In this document: positions 1 to 11,160 of the stretch, piece after piece
Layout of the letters: every line of letters begins with the position of its first letter
How positions within the stretch are numbered: the first letter of the stretch is position 1
Assembly (NCBI GenBank): GCA_949825065.1
Contig: OX463841.1
Location: 18,298,479 to 18,362,478, forward strand
DNA: 64,000 nt
Origin: Odontocerum albicorne
Taxonomy: Eukaryota; Arthropoda; Insecta; Trichoptera; Odontoceridae
Reading direction: 5' to 3'
Notes under the pieces: generated by a model
Databases searched by the model: none
The model's input: the letters and a program-made list of their open reading frames with translations, nothing else
What the model was told of the DNA's origin: nothing
Made by a program: the position numbers and the translations under genes

Positions 1-215
1 TTTTTTCTACGAAAGATTGAAAATTCGCTACATTCAAAATAAGTCAAAAGGGTTCAGCGATGAACTGGATCGTTGAGTCGAAAAGGGCTAACAAGTCAAA
101 ATTTCCAACAAAACCTTATGTGTTGCTGAAACTTTCTGGCCAGCCTGTGGAGCTAGACACGGTGAAGAACCAAAAAAAAAACTTTCTGAATAAATTTAAA
201 AAAGGTTCTTTAGAC

Positions 216-319
216 GAAAAGATAAACAAAGCGCCCGTGGGCTGGTTGACTAGCATTCAAACATACCGAAAAGATAAACAAAGCGCCCGTGGGCTGGTTG
301 ACTAGCATTCAAACATGCC
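216..319. repeat. 52-bp tandem duplication
   Basis: A unit beginning GAAAAGATAAACAAAGC at 216 is repeated at 268 with at most a few changes. An 81-codon reading frame (60-305) runs through it but resembles nothing I know; it is Lys-rich, and the duplication shifts its frame (52 is not a multiple of 3). Confidence 0.85.
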
Positions 320-370
320 GACGAAGAAATCATTATCGTTAATATTCAATTTGTAAGAATTAATTCAAAA

Positions 371-1110
371 TCTCTTCTTCTTTATTTTTCTTCCTCTTCC
401 TATAGATCATGATCTGTTTGTTCCGCTTGTTTCCCTTCTTGTAACGTGGATTGTCAGCTGTCACGCCATCTCTTCGGAGGTCTTCCCGATAATCTTCTTC
501 CGGCTGGGTTCCCTTGAAGGGCGACACGTGGAAGTCTTTCGTCTTGCATTATGTTTACATGTTCGTTCCAGTATCGCCTTCGTTGTCTTCCCCGCCTGAC
601 GATGTCTTCCGTACTACACTTTCTCCTTATTTCGGTGTTTCTGATTCTATCTCTTAGTGTGTTTCCGGTTATACATCTCAGTGTTTTCATTTCCGAGGTT
701 CTCAGGAGAGATTTTGTTCTAGATGTGTCTGCTCTGGTCTCTATTCCATAGGTGGCTATCGGTCTCACACATGTCTTGTATATTTTATTCTCATGTGTTT
801 ATTATTCCACACCGGTGTTCTTAGGCATCCCGATATTGCAGCCGCCTTATTGACCTGTCTCAAGGTTTTATCATACAGATTTCCATTGCTGCTGATGCTC
901 ACTCCAAGTTACCTAAACTCCATCACTTGCTCTATTATTTTGTTATTTACTGCTAGTTTGCATCTCACCGGGGTCTTAGATATTGTGAGGCTCTTCGTTT
1001 TGTCCGTGGATATCAACATGTTATATTTTAGTGAGGTTTGATGGAGTCTGTATAACATCCTTCGGAGGTCATCTTTGGATTCTGCGATGCGATTCTTAAA
1101 AGTGATGTAA
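371..1110 (-). pseudogene. LINE family A tail (RTE-like reverse transcriptase C-terminus)
   Basis: The open part (768 down to 454) encodes the end of a non-LTR retrotransposon reverse transcriptase: IETRADTSRTKSLLRTSEM, then LRDRIRNTEIRRKC, DIVRRGRQRRRYWNEHV, and the terminal GRPPKRWRDS. Upstream (768-1100) weaker matches in shifting frames give NLYDKTLRQVNKAA-like RT sequence with frameshifts and stops. The 3' end has the palindrome AGATCATGATCT (404-415) followed by GGAAGAGGAAG and a GAA-rich run. A second copy lies at 49915-50460. It is 5' truncated and inactive. Confidence 0.85.
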
Positions 1111-2002
1111 GAATTAATTAAAAAATATGTCCAATAACGAAAGACACGGAAGGAGGAAGAGGATAAAAATACTTTAGCAGATAAGTGTACGTATAATTAT
1201 TTGCAGATGGCTCGAAAACAATTTTGACTTTCGCAAATAGATGGTTTGCTTTGAAGAAACATGCCAAAAATTTTGAATTACATATTTGACAGATTTAATT
1301 CGAGCCTTGTGAGTGTTCAAGTTAATTGACAATAAACAAGTAACACGCCAATATGCGTAGAAGTGAAAATATTATCAAGTCTTCCAAATGGTCAATCATC
1401 AAAAAATTAATACACAAAAAACATTCCACCAGACAAGAAACGTTATAAATTAGTTTTCAAGAGACTCCAAAAAAAAGCACAGCGGCTGTAAACGAATGAG
1501 GAAGAGAAGATTGAAAAACTGCACCTGTGTTAAGTAGTTCTATCAATTTTAAGGGTTTTATCGTACCATTTTAAAAGTATTGTGTTGTATTACACTTTAT
1601 TTGTCTACAAGTACAACCTAGCGGGCGTATTGCCACTTGGAAAGTATAATTAAGGTGCGGTTCGGTAAATACACAAACAAAAAAAGATATGTACAGTGTA
1701 CGGCGACAAAAGAGATTGTGTGTTAAATGTGGTTTGAAAAATTCGTACTGGTGATACGACACTGGAATATGTTGTTAACTCAGGAAAGCCGATTATCACT
1801 AATGACGACTAAATCAAGGCTTTGATCGATAATAACGATAATAACCAGCATTCTACGACACGAGATACTGAATTGTTGAGAACCATCTGCCACTAGCATT
1901 TGCGTTTGAAATTGAAGATACGAACCCAATAATAAATTGACATCAGTCAATAAACCCCTATTTTAATAGAAGAGCTTATTTTAAAAAATTGTGCAATTCA
2001 AA
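1111..2002. other. Unassigned AT-rich sequence
   Basis: I see no gene, no terminal repeats and no recognisable transposon protein here; short open frames look random. Confidence 0.5.
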
Positions 2003-2004
2003 TA

Positions 2005-2871
2005 CAGGCGGCCCTCGACTTTCGCACATACGAGTAATTGGTTCCTGAAAAAGTATGCGAATGTTCGAAAGTAGAGGGATGTAAAAAAACATCAAAAATT
2101 ATATTTTAAAATATTTGTTTATCAAGAATAATATTTTTTTATTAATAATATATTAAAAACATTTATTTATCAATATACATAATTAAATTAACGAGGCGTG
2201 TTTAAGTGCTTTCAGGTGTTTTCTTCATAAACTTGTCAAGAGTTAGTTGAATACCACCCTTTTTTTTCTTTTCTTGATAAAAAGTTCTATAACACGCTGT
2301 GTATTTCTCAATCGCCCTACGTACTTGAGATATACGTTCTCCATTGGGATCACATTCTTCCATGATAATCAAAAAATTGTCAAGATGCATGAAGGATTCA
2401 TTCATATTTTTTATTGTCAAAGTCTTGCCGATTTTATCAGCTTCTTCTTCCTCAGTTTCATTGTGTATTTCATTTAACTCTTGTTGCTCAATTAATTAGT
2501 CATTTGACAGATGTACTGAGTGAGATTCAATCAACTCATTAACATCTTCGTTGTTGACGTCCAAGTTTAGTTAATTCATTAAGCTGACTATTTCATCTGT
2601 GATGGTTTCCGGAGTTTCTTCAGAATGTATAAAATCACTCATCATTTGTGGGCATAATTGTTTCCGGAACCTTTCATTGTTGACTCTTTTATTTCAGCCC
2701 ACGAGTCTCCAATATTGTTTATTACGTTCCATATATTAGAGTTCTTCCAAAAAAGTGTGAGTGACTGCATGGAAGCAAACATTTTATGCATTATCGACAA
2801 AAAATCTTTAAAAAAATTTATTTAAAAAAATGTGCGAAATAGCGAATTGTGCGAAAGTCGAGGGCCGCCTG
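2005..2871 (-). mobile_element. pogo/Tigger-like DNA transposon, internally decayed
   Basis: The element has perfect TIRs CAGGCGGCCCTCGACTTTCG at both ends, flanked by TA (2003-2004 and 2872-2873), as expected for the Tc1/mariner superfamily; the CAGG-CGG..CTCG start is typical of pogo/Tigger. It is 867 bp. The minus strand carries the C-terminal half of a Tigger/CENP-B-like transposase: FWKNSNIWNVINNIGDSW-like sequence near 2690-2760, an acidic region, and the open frame to the stop near 2202 ending LTLDKFMKKTPEST, resembling the usual terminal 'TLxxFF' block. No catalytic domain remains. A partial second copy is at 24185-24371. Confidence 0.85.
2202..2480 (-). pseudogene. Tigger-like transposase C-terminus
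   Basis: The frame reads ELNEIHNETEEEEADKIG, then MHLDNFLIIMEECDPNGERI and QVRRAIEKYTACYRTFYQEK before the Lys-rich end. The acidic stretch followed by a helical region and a short LTLDKF tail is the normal end of Tigger/Jerky-type transposases. Upstream stops and the missing DDE core show it is dead. Confidence 0.7.
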
Positions 2872-2873
2872 TA

Positions 2874-3367
2874 TCCCAGTTACATAAAAACATATAATTG
2901 GCTTTATAATCGAAAATTTCTGCTGCAATTTAAGACTATATTTTCAAGATAACATGTTTCGACTTACAGAGTGACAAACTGTCAAGCACGATATCATGAG
3001 CCAATAAATAATGCTGCACGCTTGATGAGAGATGACCCGAATGACAGAGTCGTGTATTGACCTCCCAAGGTTTCAACGTTCAATTTTTGCCGGATATCGA
3101 CGCGGTCCGAATTGCGCCACCCAATGCAACTTTCGATAATCAACTAATTACAATATGTGGGTTTTTATAATCGCTAAATAGTGGCAGCTTCTACTGTTAC
3201 AGAATCTCAGAGTTTCCAATACAACTTACACAGGAATTATCTATCATACTAAATGAGCTACATACTCGTATGTATAGGCAACTCGTGATCGATTTGAACG
3301 GAAGCCTTAACAAGCTGTCATTCAAAATAACGAATTTTCGAGTTCAGATTATGTTACGAAATAGCGC
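2874..3367. other. Unassigned sequence between transposons
   Basis: Nothing recognisable as a gene or repeat boundary was seen. Confidence 0.4.
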
Positions 3368-3371
3368 TTAA

Positions 3372-3891
3372 ACCCTTCCTTCCCTGTGATGTGTAACTAG
3401 TAATAATATTAATAATAATTAGCACTTATCGACCACATCAGAGTTATTTTGTGAAAATCGGGAATAAATTAACAAATACCATCAAACGTGTGCCTGTGTG
3501 TGACGTAGGTATATTCATTCTAAAAAACCGCTATGGGTGAGGAAGCGACGCTATTCACGTCTCACTCTCACTCTACTTGGGTATATGGGAACGCAAGAAA
3601 TAGAATCTCAGTTCGCTCGCTTCTCTCGCTTCAGTAGTTTTCGGGCAGCTGTTTGAGGTGGTCGCATCGCCCGTTTTGTGAACGTCGGCCGGTGTTTTTT
3701 TCATGTTTTCAGCAATTAAATTTCAATTATTATCACTTTTGCCTTCAAATTTAATTAATTTAAGCGATTGGCTATGAATATTCTTATTTTTTCGATTTTA
3801 AATCGCTCATTTTTACATGTATATTTATTGATGTTCAATTTGAATACACAGCACCGGAATGTGCGATTTTTTTAGCGCAGGAAAGGAAAGG
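3372..3891 (+). mobile_element. TTAA-type (piggyBac-like) MITE, family P, copy 1
   Basis: The element is flanked by TTAA (3368-3371, 3892-3895) with imperfect TIRs (CCCTTCCTTCCCTGTG on the left; the right reads the reverse, GCAGGAAAGGAAAGG). It shares internal sequence with copies at 5.8, 27.6, 47.5 and 57.6 kb. It has no coding capacity. Near each end lies an internal palindrome: GTGTAACTAGTACAC-like on the left and GTGTATTGAATACAC-like on the right in better-preserved copies. Confidence 0.8.
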
Positions 3892-3895
3892 TTAA

Positions 3896-4919
3896 CAAGT
3901 AATTAACACAATATAAATTCAGTTGTACTTACATTCGTGTGTAACAATAGTTGTTAACACAGTTACGGTTTAATATTTATTATTTAATTAATGTCATAGA
4001 TATTATTTTTCAAATATTATTTGACAGCTTTCATTCATAGCATATTCACCGTACATTTCGCAAATATCGCGAGCAGCTTTATTCCCTCGATTGAACGCGA
4101 ACAGAATGAGGTGTCGAAAATGCTCACTTTCGTCTACTTGACATTCCATTTTGAAGGCTTGTAATCAAATAAAATAATATATGTAACGTAAAAGCAAACA
4201 CAATATCTTGTAGAGCAGAAAATTGTCTTAGAGCAGAAATTTGTTTTACTTTTGGTGCTCATTTTTAAATTTGAAAAAAAAAGGACACAACTTATGTTAA
4301 CATCTAATACTTGCGGGTTATTACTAGTCTATGTAACATATTATAATTCTTAATCATGTAAGTTTAAAAAAGCAACATTTTCAGGAAAAAAAATCAAACA
4401 AATATATTATCTCAAGTACATTTTTTCCTAGCTAAGATTTAGGACCTCGACGCAGAATATGCGCTCCAGACCATTAGACCGGGCCTGTGGTGGGACTAAT
4501 GAAATACTAAATCCTAGCGTATGATAATCAAATTCAACAGTAGTTTGAAAAAGTTTGGACCATTTATACAAGTTTGCATATCGTTCATTAAGTTTGCACA
4601 TCAAGAGAATAAATTCGAGAAAAGAATATCAAAAAGGGTGACTGGACCAAGTTAAATGATATCTTGAAATAAGGCAGGATTTAAAGTCAGAGAAATAAAA
4701 GAAGCTATATTGATGTGGAAGAAGCGAAATAGATATTTTGCGATAGGAACGTTTAGCGTTATCCTTCTATTTGTCTACCATCCGAGAGGGAAACGGTATA
4801 ACAGTATGTATAAAACGAGTATAACTATATCTCAAGAAATTCTAACAATATTTTTTATTGTTCAACATGTTCAATGTTGCTAAAAATCAAACGCAAGAAA
4901 ATTGGCACAGCACACTAAG
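3896..4919. other. Unassigned AT-rich sequence with a small LINE R remnant
   Basis: Around 4630-4720 a stretch resembling the LINE R tail (GACTGGACCAAGTTAAATGA, then AGTCAGAGAAATAAAAG) is visible; the rest is unassigned. Confidence 0.4.
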
Positions 4920-5195
4920 AAGATTTGTCTTCTTCATCCAGTGCTCTATATGGTCATGGTCATCTGCTGTTTAAAACTTGGCGCACCACCTGTCTGCACC
5001 CCTCCCGGTCTTGGGCCATGTTGAATGCATCGCTTAAAGGGGATTTTGTTAACTCCTTTATTTGGTCCGTCAATCTCGTAAGACACTTTCCTCTTGCTAA
5101 CTTTCCCTCAACTGTCTTCGTGATCACCAGCTTTATCAGAAGATCACCATTTTTTTCTGGCAACATGCACAAAGTACGTTAGGATTCTTTTCTTG
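4920..5195 (-). pseudogene. LINE tail, RTE-like (family E)
   Basis: On the minus strand the frame reads KTVEGKLARGKCLTRLTDQI, then KELTKSPLSDAFNMAQDREG and CRQVVRQVL. This is the usual end of an RTE-like reverse transcriptase (VEGKRxRGRxxxRWxDQI...AxDRxxWRxxVR). The few codons upstream (HVARKNGDLL-like) continue the match in another frame, showing a frameshift near 5165. The copy is truncated near 5195. Confidence 0.7.
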
Positions 5196-5199
5196 CAAG

Positions 5200-5725
5200 C
5201 GGTCGATAGTCTTTTGGTAATCTCCAATTATTGGACGATAGAGACATTGGTATGCATTGCGGTCTATAGCCAATGAAGTATTCGCCTCTAACACTACATT
5301 TTTGAAGACATCTACCTTGTTTCTTTCCTTATTTTCCTTTTTTTCTTTTCTAAGTTTCATAAAACTATAAAATAACATATCGTGAAAACTATCAGTTGAA
5401 TAATCGTGAAATCTCGTTGCCATTGGATTTCGCCGCTGCTCACATTGTCATGACGGTTGTCACTGGGTTCCGACGGCGAGATCCGTGTCGGGTTGTCACA
5501 ACAATTATTGTGATAAATGGTTTTAGCTGACAAAATACGCCGCGACAAACTCCACCCACAAATAAACATCCACAACGCCCACGGGAATATTAAAGGTCGC
5601 CAAAATTTATGCCATATTAACTATTTGATGATAATTGGGCTGACAACCTTTGTCTGAAATATGCAGAAGAAGAAAAACGCTGATAATATAGATTAATTTA
5701 TTTTGCTAGTGCTAAACAAAGTTGT
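5200..5725. other. Unassigned, moderately GC-rich sequence
   Basis: Overlapping minus-strand frames of 72 and 95 codons span 5136-5575 but match no family I know. They may be part of a decayed element. Confidence 0.3.
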
Positions 5726-5729
5726 TTAA

Positions 5730-6250
5730 CCTTTTCTGTCCGGTGATGTATAACTAGTACACATTGCTTCTAAACACTTTAATATCATATTGACATCGCC
5801 CTTTAACCCTTCCTGTCATTTGATGTGTAACTACTATACATTGCTTCTAAAAACTTTAATATCTCTATAAATATAATAAACACTGGGTTCAGATTTTAGG
5901 TATTCCTCCGTAATACATTTACGCATTGAATGAATAAATAATATTAATAATAATTAACACTTATCGGCCACATCAGAGATATTTTGTGAAAATCGGGAAT
6001 AAATTCATCAACATAATCAAACGTGTGCCATCGTGTGACGTAGTATATTCATTCTAAAAAACCACCATGGGTGAGTATGCGACGTTATTCACTCTCACTC
6101 TACTTCGGTATATGGGAACGCAAAAAATTGAATCTCAGTTCGGTCGCTTCTCTCTTTTTAGTAGCCAACCGGCTTTCGTTCGAGGTGGTCAACTCCATCC
6201 GTTTTGTGAACGTTGTCCGATGTTTTTTTTTCTTCATGTTTTCAGCAATA
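5730..6250 (+). mobile_element. TTAA-type MITE family P, copy 2, with duplicated left end
   Basis: Two left ends occur in tandem: TTAA at 5726-5729 followed by about 73 bp, then a second TTAA at 5803-5806 with CCCTTCCTGTCATTTGATGTG-like sequence and the full interior. The interior matches copies at 3.4 and 47.5 kb up to the TTTTCAGCAAT region near 6245, after which the right end is missing. Confidence 0.7.
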
Positions 6251-6600
6251 CAATTTCAGTGTCAGTGATTTGTGGAGTACCTTTTCCACTGTTGTGCCAT
6301 ATGTATGTGTGGTATTCTTGGTCAATTCCTCGAAACTGAGGGGTTGTGATCTTCTCTCCAGTTCATTTGCGCAACTTTTCCCACGGCGATGTTTCCCCTC
6401 TCCCTACTTTGAGCTTCTTTGATTGTTATCGTTACAAAGAACCCTGTTGCGTTCCTGACTTGGTCATTTTGTTCATACTTTATTTTCATTTAGAAGGTAG
6501 ATTAATATGGGATCTTAAACGTCACCCGAAAAATAATTTAATCCAGTTATGTATACGATGGAAATTAAAACAATGGTTAAATATTAAACTAAATTTCATA
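6251..6600 (+). repeat. Dispersed repeat adjoining family P (also at 58.57 kb)
   Basis: The sequence CAGTGATTTGTGGAGTACC...TTTTCCACTGTTGTG (6253-6300) is repeated with changes at 58567-58610, in both cases downstream of a family P copy. No protein was recognised. Confidence 0.5.
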
Positions 6601-7010
6601 GCAACACTGATCACGCCGATGCGTGACGCGAAGTATCGTCTTGTTGGGCCACCCTATCGTTGCTGCGGCCCGTCATGATGGGCCCCCCTGTCGCCGCGAC
6701 TGGCCCAGTGTGGTGTTATTCTCACATACGCTGGATGGTATTATTGTCACCATCCACCGATATTACCGTGACAGGAGAGCGTCGCCCACTTGCCTGACTT
6801 GTTCATAGACCATCGCCGGGAGAAGACCTTAAACCCGGGCCAGCAAGTCGCCGGCGCGCTCTCCATCGCCGAAACCTGGGCCGAGTTACCTGTGACTAAC
6901 CGCGACCACTCTCGAGAAGTGCACGACGGGTTACCTGTTGTTAGCCGAGACCTCCGAATCCCGTTATCCGCGCCATCACCGAACATCATCAACCGTGAGT
7001 AACAATCCAT
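6600..7010. other. GC- and CpG-rich island of unknown origin
   Basis: About 400 bp with a base composition far richer in G+C and CpG than its surroundings. Open frames occur on both strands (6790-7002 plus, 87 codons on minus), but neither resembles a family I know. A donor-like ACCGTGAGT occurs at 6990-6998. It could be an old host exon/CpG promoter or the leader of an LTR element. Confidence 0.4.
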
Positions 7011-7396
7011 TTCTTATCCTTATCTTCCCAGTTTGGCTAACGCCGAACTAAACACATATGGTAGTTCTTCGTGTTCATGACCCATTAAAAACGCACGTTT
7101 TCTCCAAAATGGAGCTGGCTTGTAGAGAATTACAATACGGGCCTAACTGGACTAAGACACGAAATAATTAACATTATTGTCTATGGTTTACATACAATAA
7201 AATAAGATACTACAAGTGGTTGTGTACTGCATATTCATACAAGAATCATTGGATAGATGATAAAAACCAATTTAAATATTAACTAGTCATAAAAGTCAGA
7301 GATAATATTGTCCTTAGTTGAAACTCTATGTTTAGTTTCTCTATCAGTTTAAAATGTGTTGAAATCATCTGTTATGAACATTAACTGTTAGTTTAT

Positions 7397-7711
7397 AGTA
7401 TAAATATAAATAGGCCAAAACCCATACGATGGTTGTCGCCAAAGAAAGAATACGAGAATTGAATTTTGAATACAAGAGAGCGAGAGAGGAATACTTGGAT
7501 TCTCTCCGAAAGTAATTCGAAATTTGAAGCTCGGTGGGTCCGTGATACTGAACGAATTTTAAATACCTAGCTAACAATTTTTGAACTGGTGTAAAAGGGG
7601 ACGATGTATAAATGATACATATTTATAAACAAATTTTACATTTATGAATATATATTTTCATAAATGTAGAATTTGTTTTACTTCCGTGAATATTTCACGG
7701 GTTGCAACTAG
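7397..7711 (+). mobile_element. Non-autonomous Helitron, copy 1
   Basis: The 3' end has the Helitron hallmark: a hairpin CCGTGAATATTTCACGG (7684-7700), then about 8 bases, then CTAG, followed by T. The body (GGTTGTCGCCAAAGAAAG..., then GCTCGGTGGGTCCGTG...) is about 95% shared with 28380-28678. The 5' border is placed where the two copies diverge, near TAGGCCAAA. Confidence 0.75.
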
Positions 7712-7799
7712 TTAGTTTATTATTGTTTACGAATATAAGCCTGGAGATAAGTAACATTTGTTGATATTTTTCAAACTTCAGAAAAAATGCGAACGCTAA

Positions 7800-8320
7800 G
7801 GCCTCTGCCACACAGGTAGGAGCCTCGCTTGATGCTTAGAGCTATGCTGCGAGTTAGGCGACATATCCTAGCGAACCAACGCTACGCATACTATCGCAGT
7901 GGCCATACTGCACGCTTCGCGCCACGTTGCGTGATGATTAGTCATCGAGTGAATCTCCTAGCGAAAAGACGTGTTGGTTAATTTTATTGTGTCATCGTGA
8001 TTTTACAAGATGGCGGAAGTTTTAATAACAGCTGTGTATAAAAGGGAGTCTTTGTGGAACCCATCGAGAATATTATACAAAAATGTACCTGTAATAAAAT
8101 CACTTTGGAATGAAGTTGCACAGGAAGTAAATAAAGATGGTGAGTTGTAATGAAATCGGTTAGTTTTGAGAGTGACATCGTGTGTTAACTCAACCGCTCC
8201 CAACTGTCAAATGAATTTGTGCGAAGCACTTTGCTGTGGCCAAGGATGAAGTCACCTAGTATATGAGTCACGCAAAACCTAGCTTAGCACCTAACGAAGC
8301 ACTTTGGTGTGGCCTCGGCC
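7800..8320 (+). mobile_element. PIF/Harbinger-type transposon relic
   Basis: The TIRs are GGCCTCTGCCACACAGG on the left and, read inward from the right, GGCCGAGGCCACACC. They are flanked by TAA (7797-7799 and 8321-8323), the 3-bp TWA target preferred by PIF/Harbinger. The centre carries a MADF-domain exon, the accessory DNA-binding protein typical of these elements. It is too short to be autonomous. Confidence 0.75.
8010..8139 (+). CDS. MADF-domain protein, first exon (transposon-borne)
   Basis: ATG at 8010 opens 43 codons, MAEVLITAVYKRESLWNPSR and then ILYKNVPVIKSLWNEVAQEV, ending NKD plus one base before a consensus donor G|GTGAGT. The pattern L(I)xxVxxRxxLWNPxxxxYKN...xxxWxEVAxE is the first half of the MADF (Myb/SANT-like) DNA-binding domain. 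It lies between the TIRs of the Harbinger-type element at 7800-8320. No second exon was found inside the element, so it is probably a stranded fragment; its reading frame is nevertheless clean. Confidence 0.6.
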
Positions 8321-8555
8321 TAATTAATTTATTTCTGTATCCGGGCTATCAATAATGCTACGTGTTTCCAGCAGGAGGCATCATAGCATATGTTGTGAGT
8401 TCTGTTTATCCCCATAATGACATTTAATGCTAATTTCGTTCAAGAAACTCCATCCCTCATCTAGCCACCCTTACTCGGAGTATATTCAGTGTTCTTCAAG
8501 TAGGCTAAGGTGGTTGGTCTCCAGGTGTCACACAATCGCTTATAAAAACGCTTTA

Positions 8556-8756
8556 GGCCTCGGCCACACAGGTAGGACCCTCGTTTGGTGCTTAGAGCTA
8601 CGCCGCGAGTTAGGTGACATATCCTTGCGATCCAACGCGCCCTACACTATCGTAATGACCACACTGCACGCTTCGCGCCACGCTACGTGACTATTATAGT
8701 CACCTAGTCTATTAGTCACGTAGCACCTAGCTTAGCACTTCGGTGTGGCCTTAGCC
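8556..8756. mobile_element. Harbinger-type MITE
   Basis: TIRs are GGCCTCGGCCACACAGG and, inward from the right, GGCTAAGGCCACACCGAAG-like. They are flanked by TTA (8553-8555, 8757-8759). The terminal 100 bp of each side match the larger element at 7800-8320, so this is a deletion derivative lacking the MADF exon. Confidence 0.8.
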
Positions 8757-8920
8757 TTACTGATTATATAAATGGTTGGATGCTGAATGCGATTGTTTCA
8801 ACATATTTAATTGACTTAACAGTTTGAAGTTGGAAAAAATCTAGTCCTAGTATTTTTTAAACTTCTATTTCATTGATATGCATTGCCCAAAAACGGCATA
8901 TTTGATATTTTTTTAAATTT

Positions 8921-8962
8921 CAGATGAAATATGCCGTGAGTCAGATGAAATATGCCGTGAGT
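8921..8962. repeat. 21-bp tandem duplication
   Basis: CAGATGAAATATGCCGTGAG(T) occurs twice head to tail. Confidence 0.9.
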
Positions 8963-10034
8963 CACATACAAGAATATTCTCATAATCATACCCAAAACTA
9001 TTTTTATTCAACAACCCCTATCTCTGCATGTTCTCCTTACATCTAACTACCCCTACAATAGTATATTCAGTGCTCTCCTAGTAGTTGGTCTTCAGGTACC
9101 CCGAACGCCCATTTTCATAAAATAATTTAACAATTTGAACGCGTTGTTGTATTGTATACGACTCCATTTTTATAAATGCCATACATCACACTTATTAAGT
9201 GTCACAAGACCCAGGCAAGTTCGCGACGCCATCCGTATTTTATCCAAGAATTAAAAAAAGCGTTCAATTTAAAAGACCCTATATAAAATATTAATCTTTT
9301 TTACTATTTCAAATGAATTTTATGACATAACGGCCAGATAAATTGCTTGCATTTAATATTTTGTAATATTATCAGAGCTGATTTTAATAAAGAAATACTT
9401 CCGATAAACACGTGCCAGTATTGACAAGTGGCTAGAATGAACGACTGATGACGTCTGAAGCCAGGGAAGCGACATGGCAGCCGCAAACGTCAGCAATCCT
9501 CAAGATTAGGGCTTCATGGACGTGCAGTCACGTTTGTGTTTCTTTTCAGCGTATAATAAATACAGTGAGGGGAGGTGTGAACTGAAAGAAACTGCACATG
9601 AGGTCTCTTAATGCGGTTAGCCGTGAAGTAGGTGGTTCAATAAATAATATTATAATTATGACTTTTGAGAGTGCGATTCTTTATTATTTTTAAATGTACA
9701 AAATTAATTACGTATATCGTTCTCGAAACCCCAATGCTATCGACTTCATTCAGTTAGTGCGAGTATGTGCCATAATGTTCACATCATAGAAATTAATACT
9801 TATATTTCTTTAGTATTTGAAATTCATAAACGAATCAATCAAAGTTTATCGTAGTACGATATTTTGACATTTCGGCTTCCTTGAGTAACGAAATTAAGTG
9901 ATTTCACTTTAAAGTACGAGGATTGAAATGTAAGAATATTTTAAGATGAAGACTTACTATTAAAGCCAGTCTCTGAATACGACTTCAAGTTTTTAACAAT
10001 GATTTTCCCACGTTATGGAACCCCGATTTCCATG
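8963..10034. other. Unassigned sequence
   Basis: The segment 9040-9110 echoes 8450-8530 (GTATATTCAGTG..., then TTGGTCT.CAGGT), so a dispersed repeat is present and is the target of the MITE at 8556. No gene was seen. Confidence 0.4.
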
Positions 10035-10042
10035 TACTACAC

Positions 10043-10548
10043 CAGGGGTCTCTAAACTACGGCCAACACCCGCCTGCGAGCACCACCAATCCGGCCCGCG
10101 GTAGCGGACCAGATATGCCCGGTATCCGGCCCGTCATAGTTTATTTTGATTAAATTCTAAAATTTACAATGTAAGTAAATCATACAAAATAAAAATCAGA
10201 TAGTTTAATTTAACGACCAATTAAGAAACAATAACTGACATACATAATGAAATTGAACATTTTAACTGTAATTAATGATATGAGATATATCCTAAAAACT
10301 TACAATAAGTGACATACATTTTTGCGTAATTCCGCTAACTCGTAAGTACCAACCGAAATTGTGAACGGAGCGGAGTCCATCCCCACACCCTGTGCCATAG
10401 ATATCTCACTCGCCGGCTAGTCCCAATACGAAAATTTGCGCGTAATTCAAAACTACAGTATGTTGGTGCGGTGAGCTAGCTAGGTCTTGGCCCCTTGGGA
10501 CTTAGTGGAGGAGTCAGTGTGGCCTTTAGGCTAAAAAAGAGACCCATG
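10043..10548. mobile_element. hAT-type MITE
   Basis: The left end is CAGGGGTCTCTAAAC; the right end, read inward, is ATGGGTCTC. The flanks share the 8-bp target duplication TACTACAC (10035-10042, 10549-10556), as expected for hAT elements. A related right end is at 62100-62135. No coding sequence. Confidence 0.75.
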
Positions 10549-10556
10549 TACTACAC

Positions 10557-11160
10557 CATACATTATCAGGTTTGATATATTTTTCTAGATGGTTCAGGAA
10601 ATATTCCATATATATTATAGATTCCTGAAATTATATTGACTACAAGTTCTTCTTTATTATCTTCTCCGTTAATACAATTTAAGTAAATAAATAATACTTA
10701 AATATCTCTTAATTCAGAATATGATTAATTTGGTCTACAACGTTTTTCTCGGTCGTCCCAAAACTTCTCAATAAAAAACCTGAAAACCGGAAACGTAAGA
10801 AATGGTGAGACTTATAAGGCAAACGGCAAGGTGGATCGGCGAATAAGTCGCGAGAGAAATGTCGCGATAGTAAAATCGCTTTCAGCCATATCGTAACTCT
10901 AATGGACGTATAACCCTGAACCGAATTAATGCTTCAATTCTGTACAGGTATTATCGGTCTGAATTAAAAAAAAACGTTCTTGAAAACCAGTTTGTTCTAA
11001 CTGCAAAGAAGGTCAATCTAAAATCGTTATCATTATACGTCTCGATAAAAAAAAACATTTATCTTTTACCGAGTAAATCACAAATATGACTTATAACTTG
11101 TTTTAAAAATTCATGGATAATAACATCATTTTTATGTAAAAGAAAAAATAAATAAAACAT
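10557..11160. other. Unassigned AT-rich sequence
   Basis: No gene or repeat boundary seen. Confidence 0.4.

Noticed and set aside
60..305. 81-codon Lys-rich ORF at the left edge
   Set aside because: Not recognised, and its end is created by a 52-bp duplication; insufficient support for a gene.
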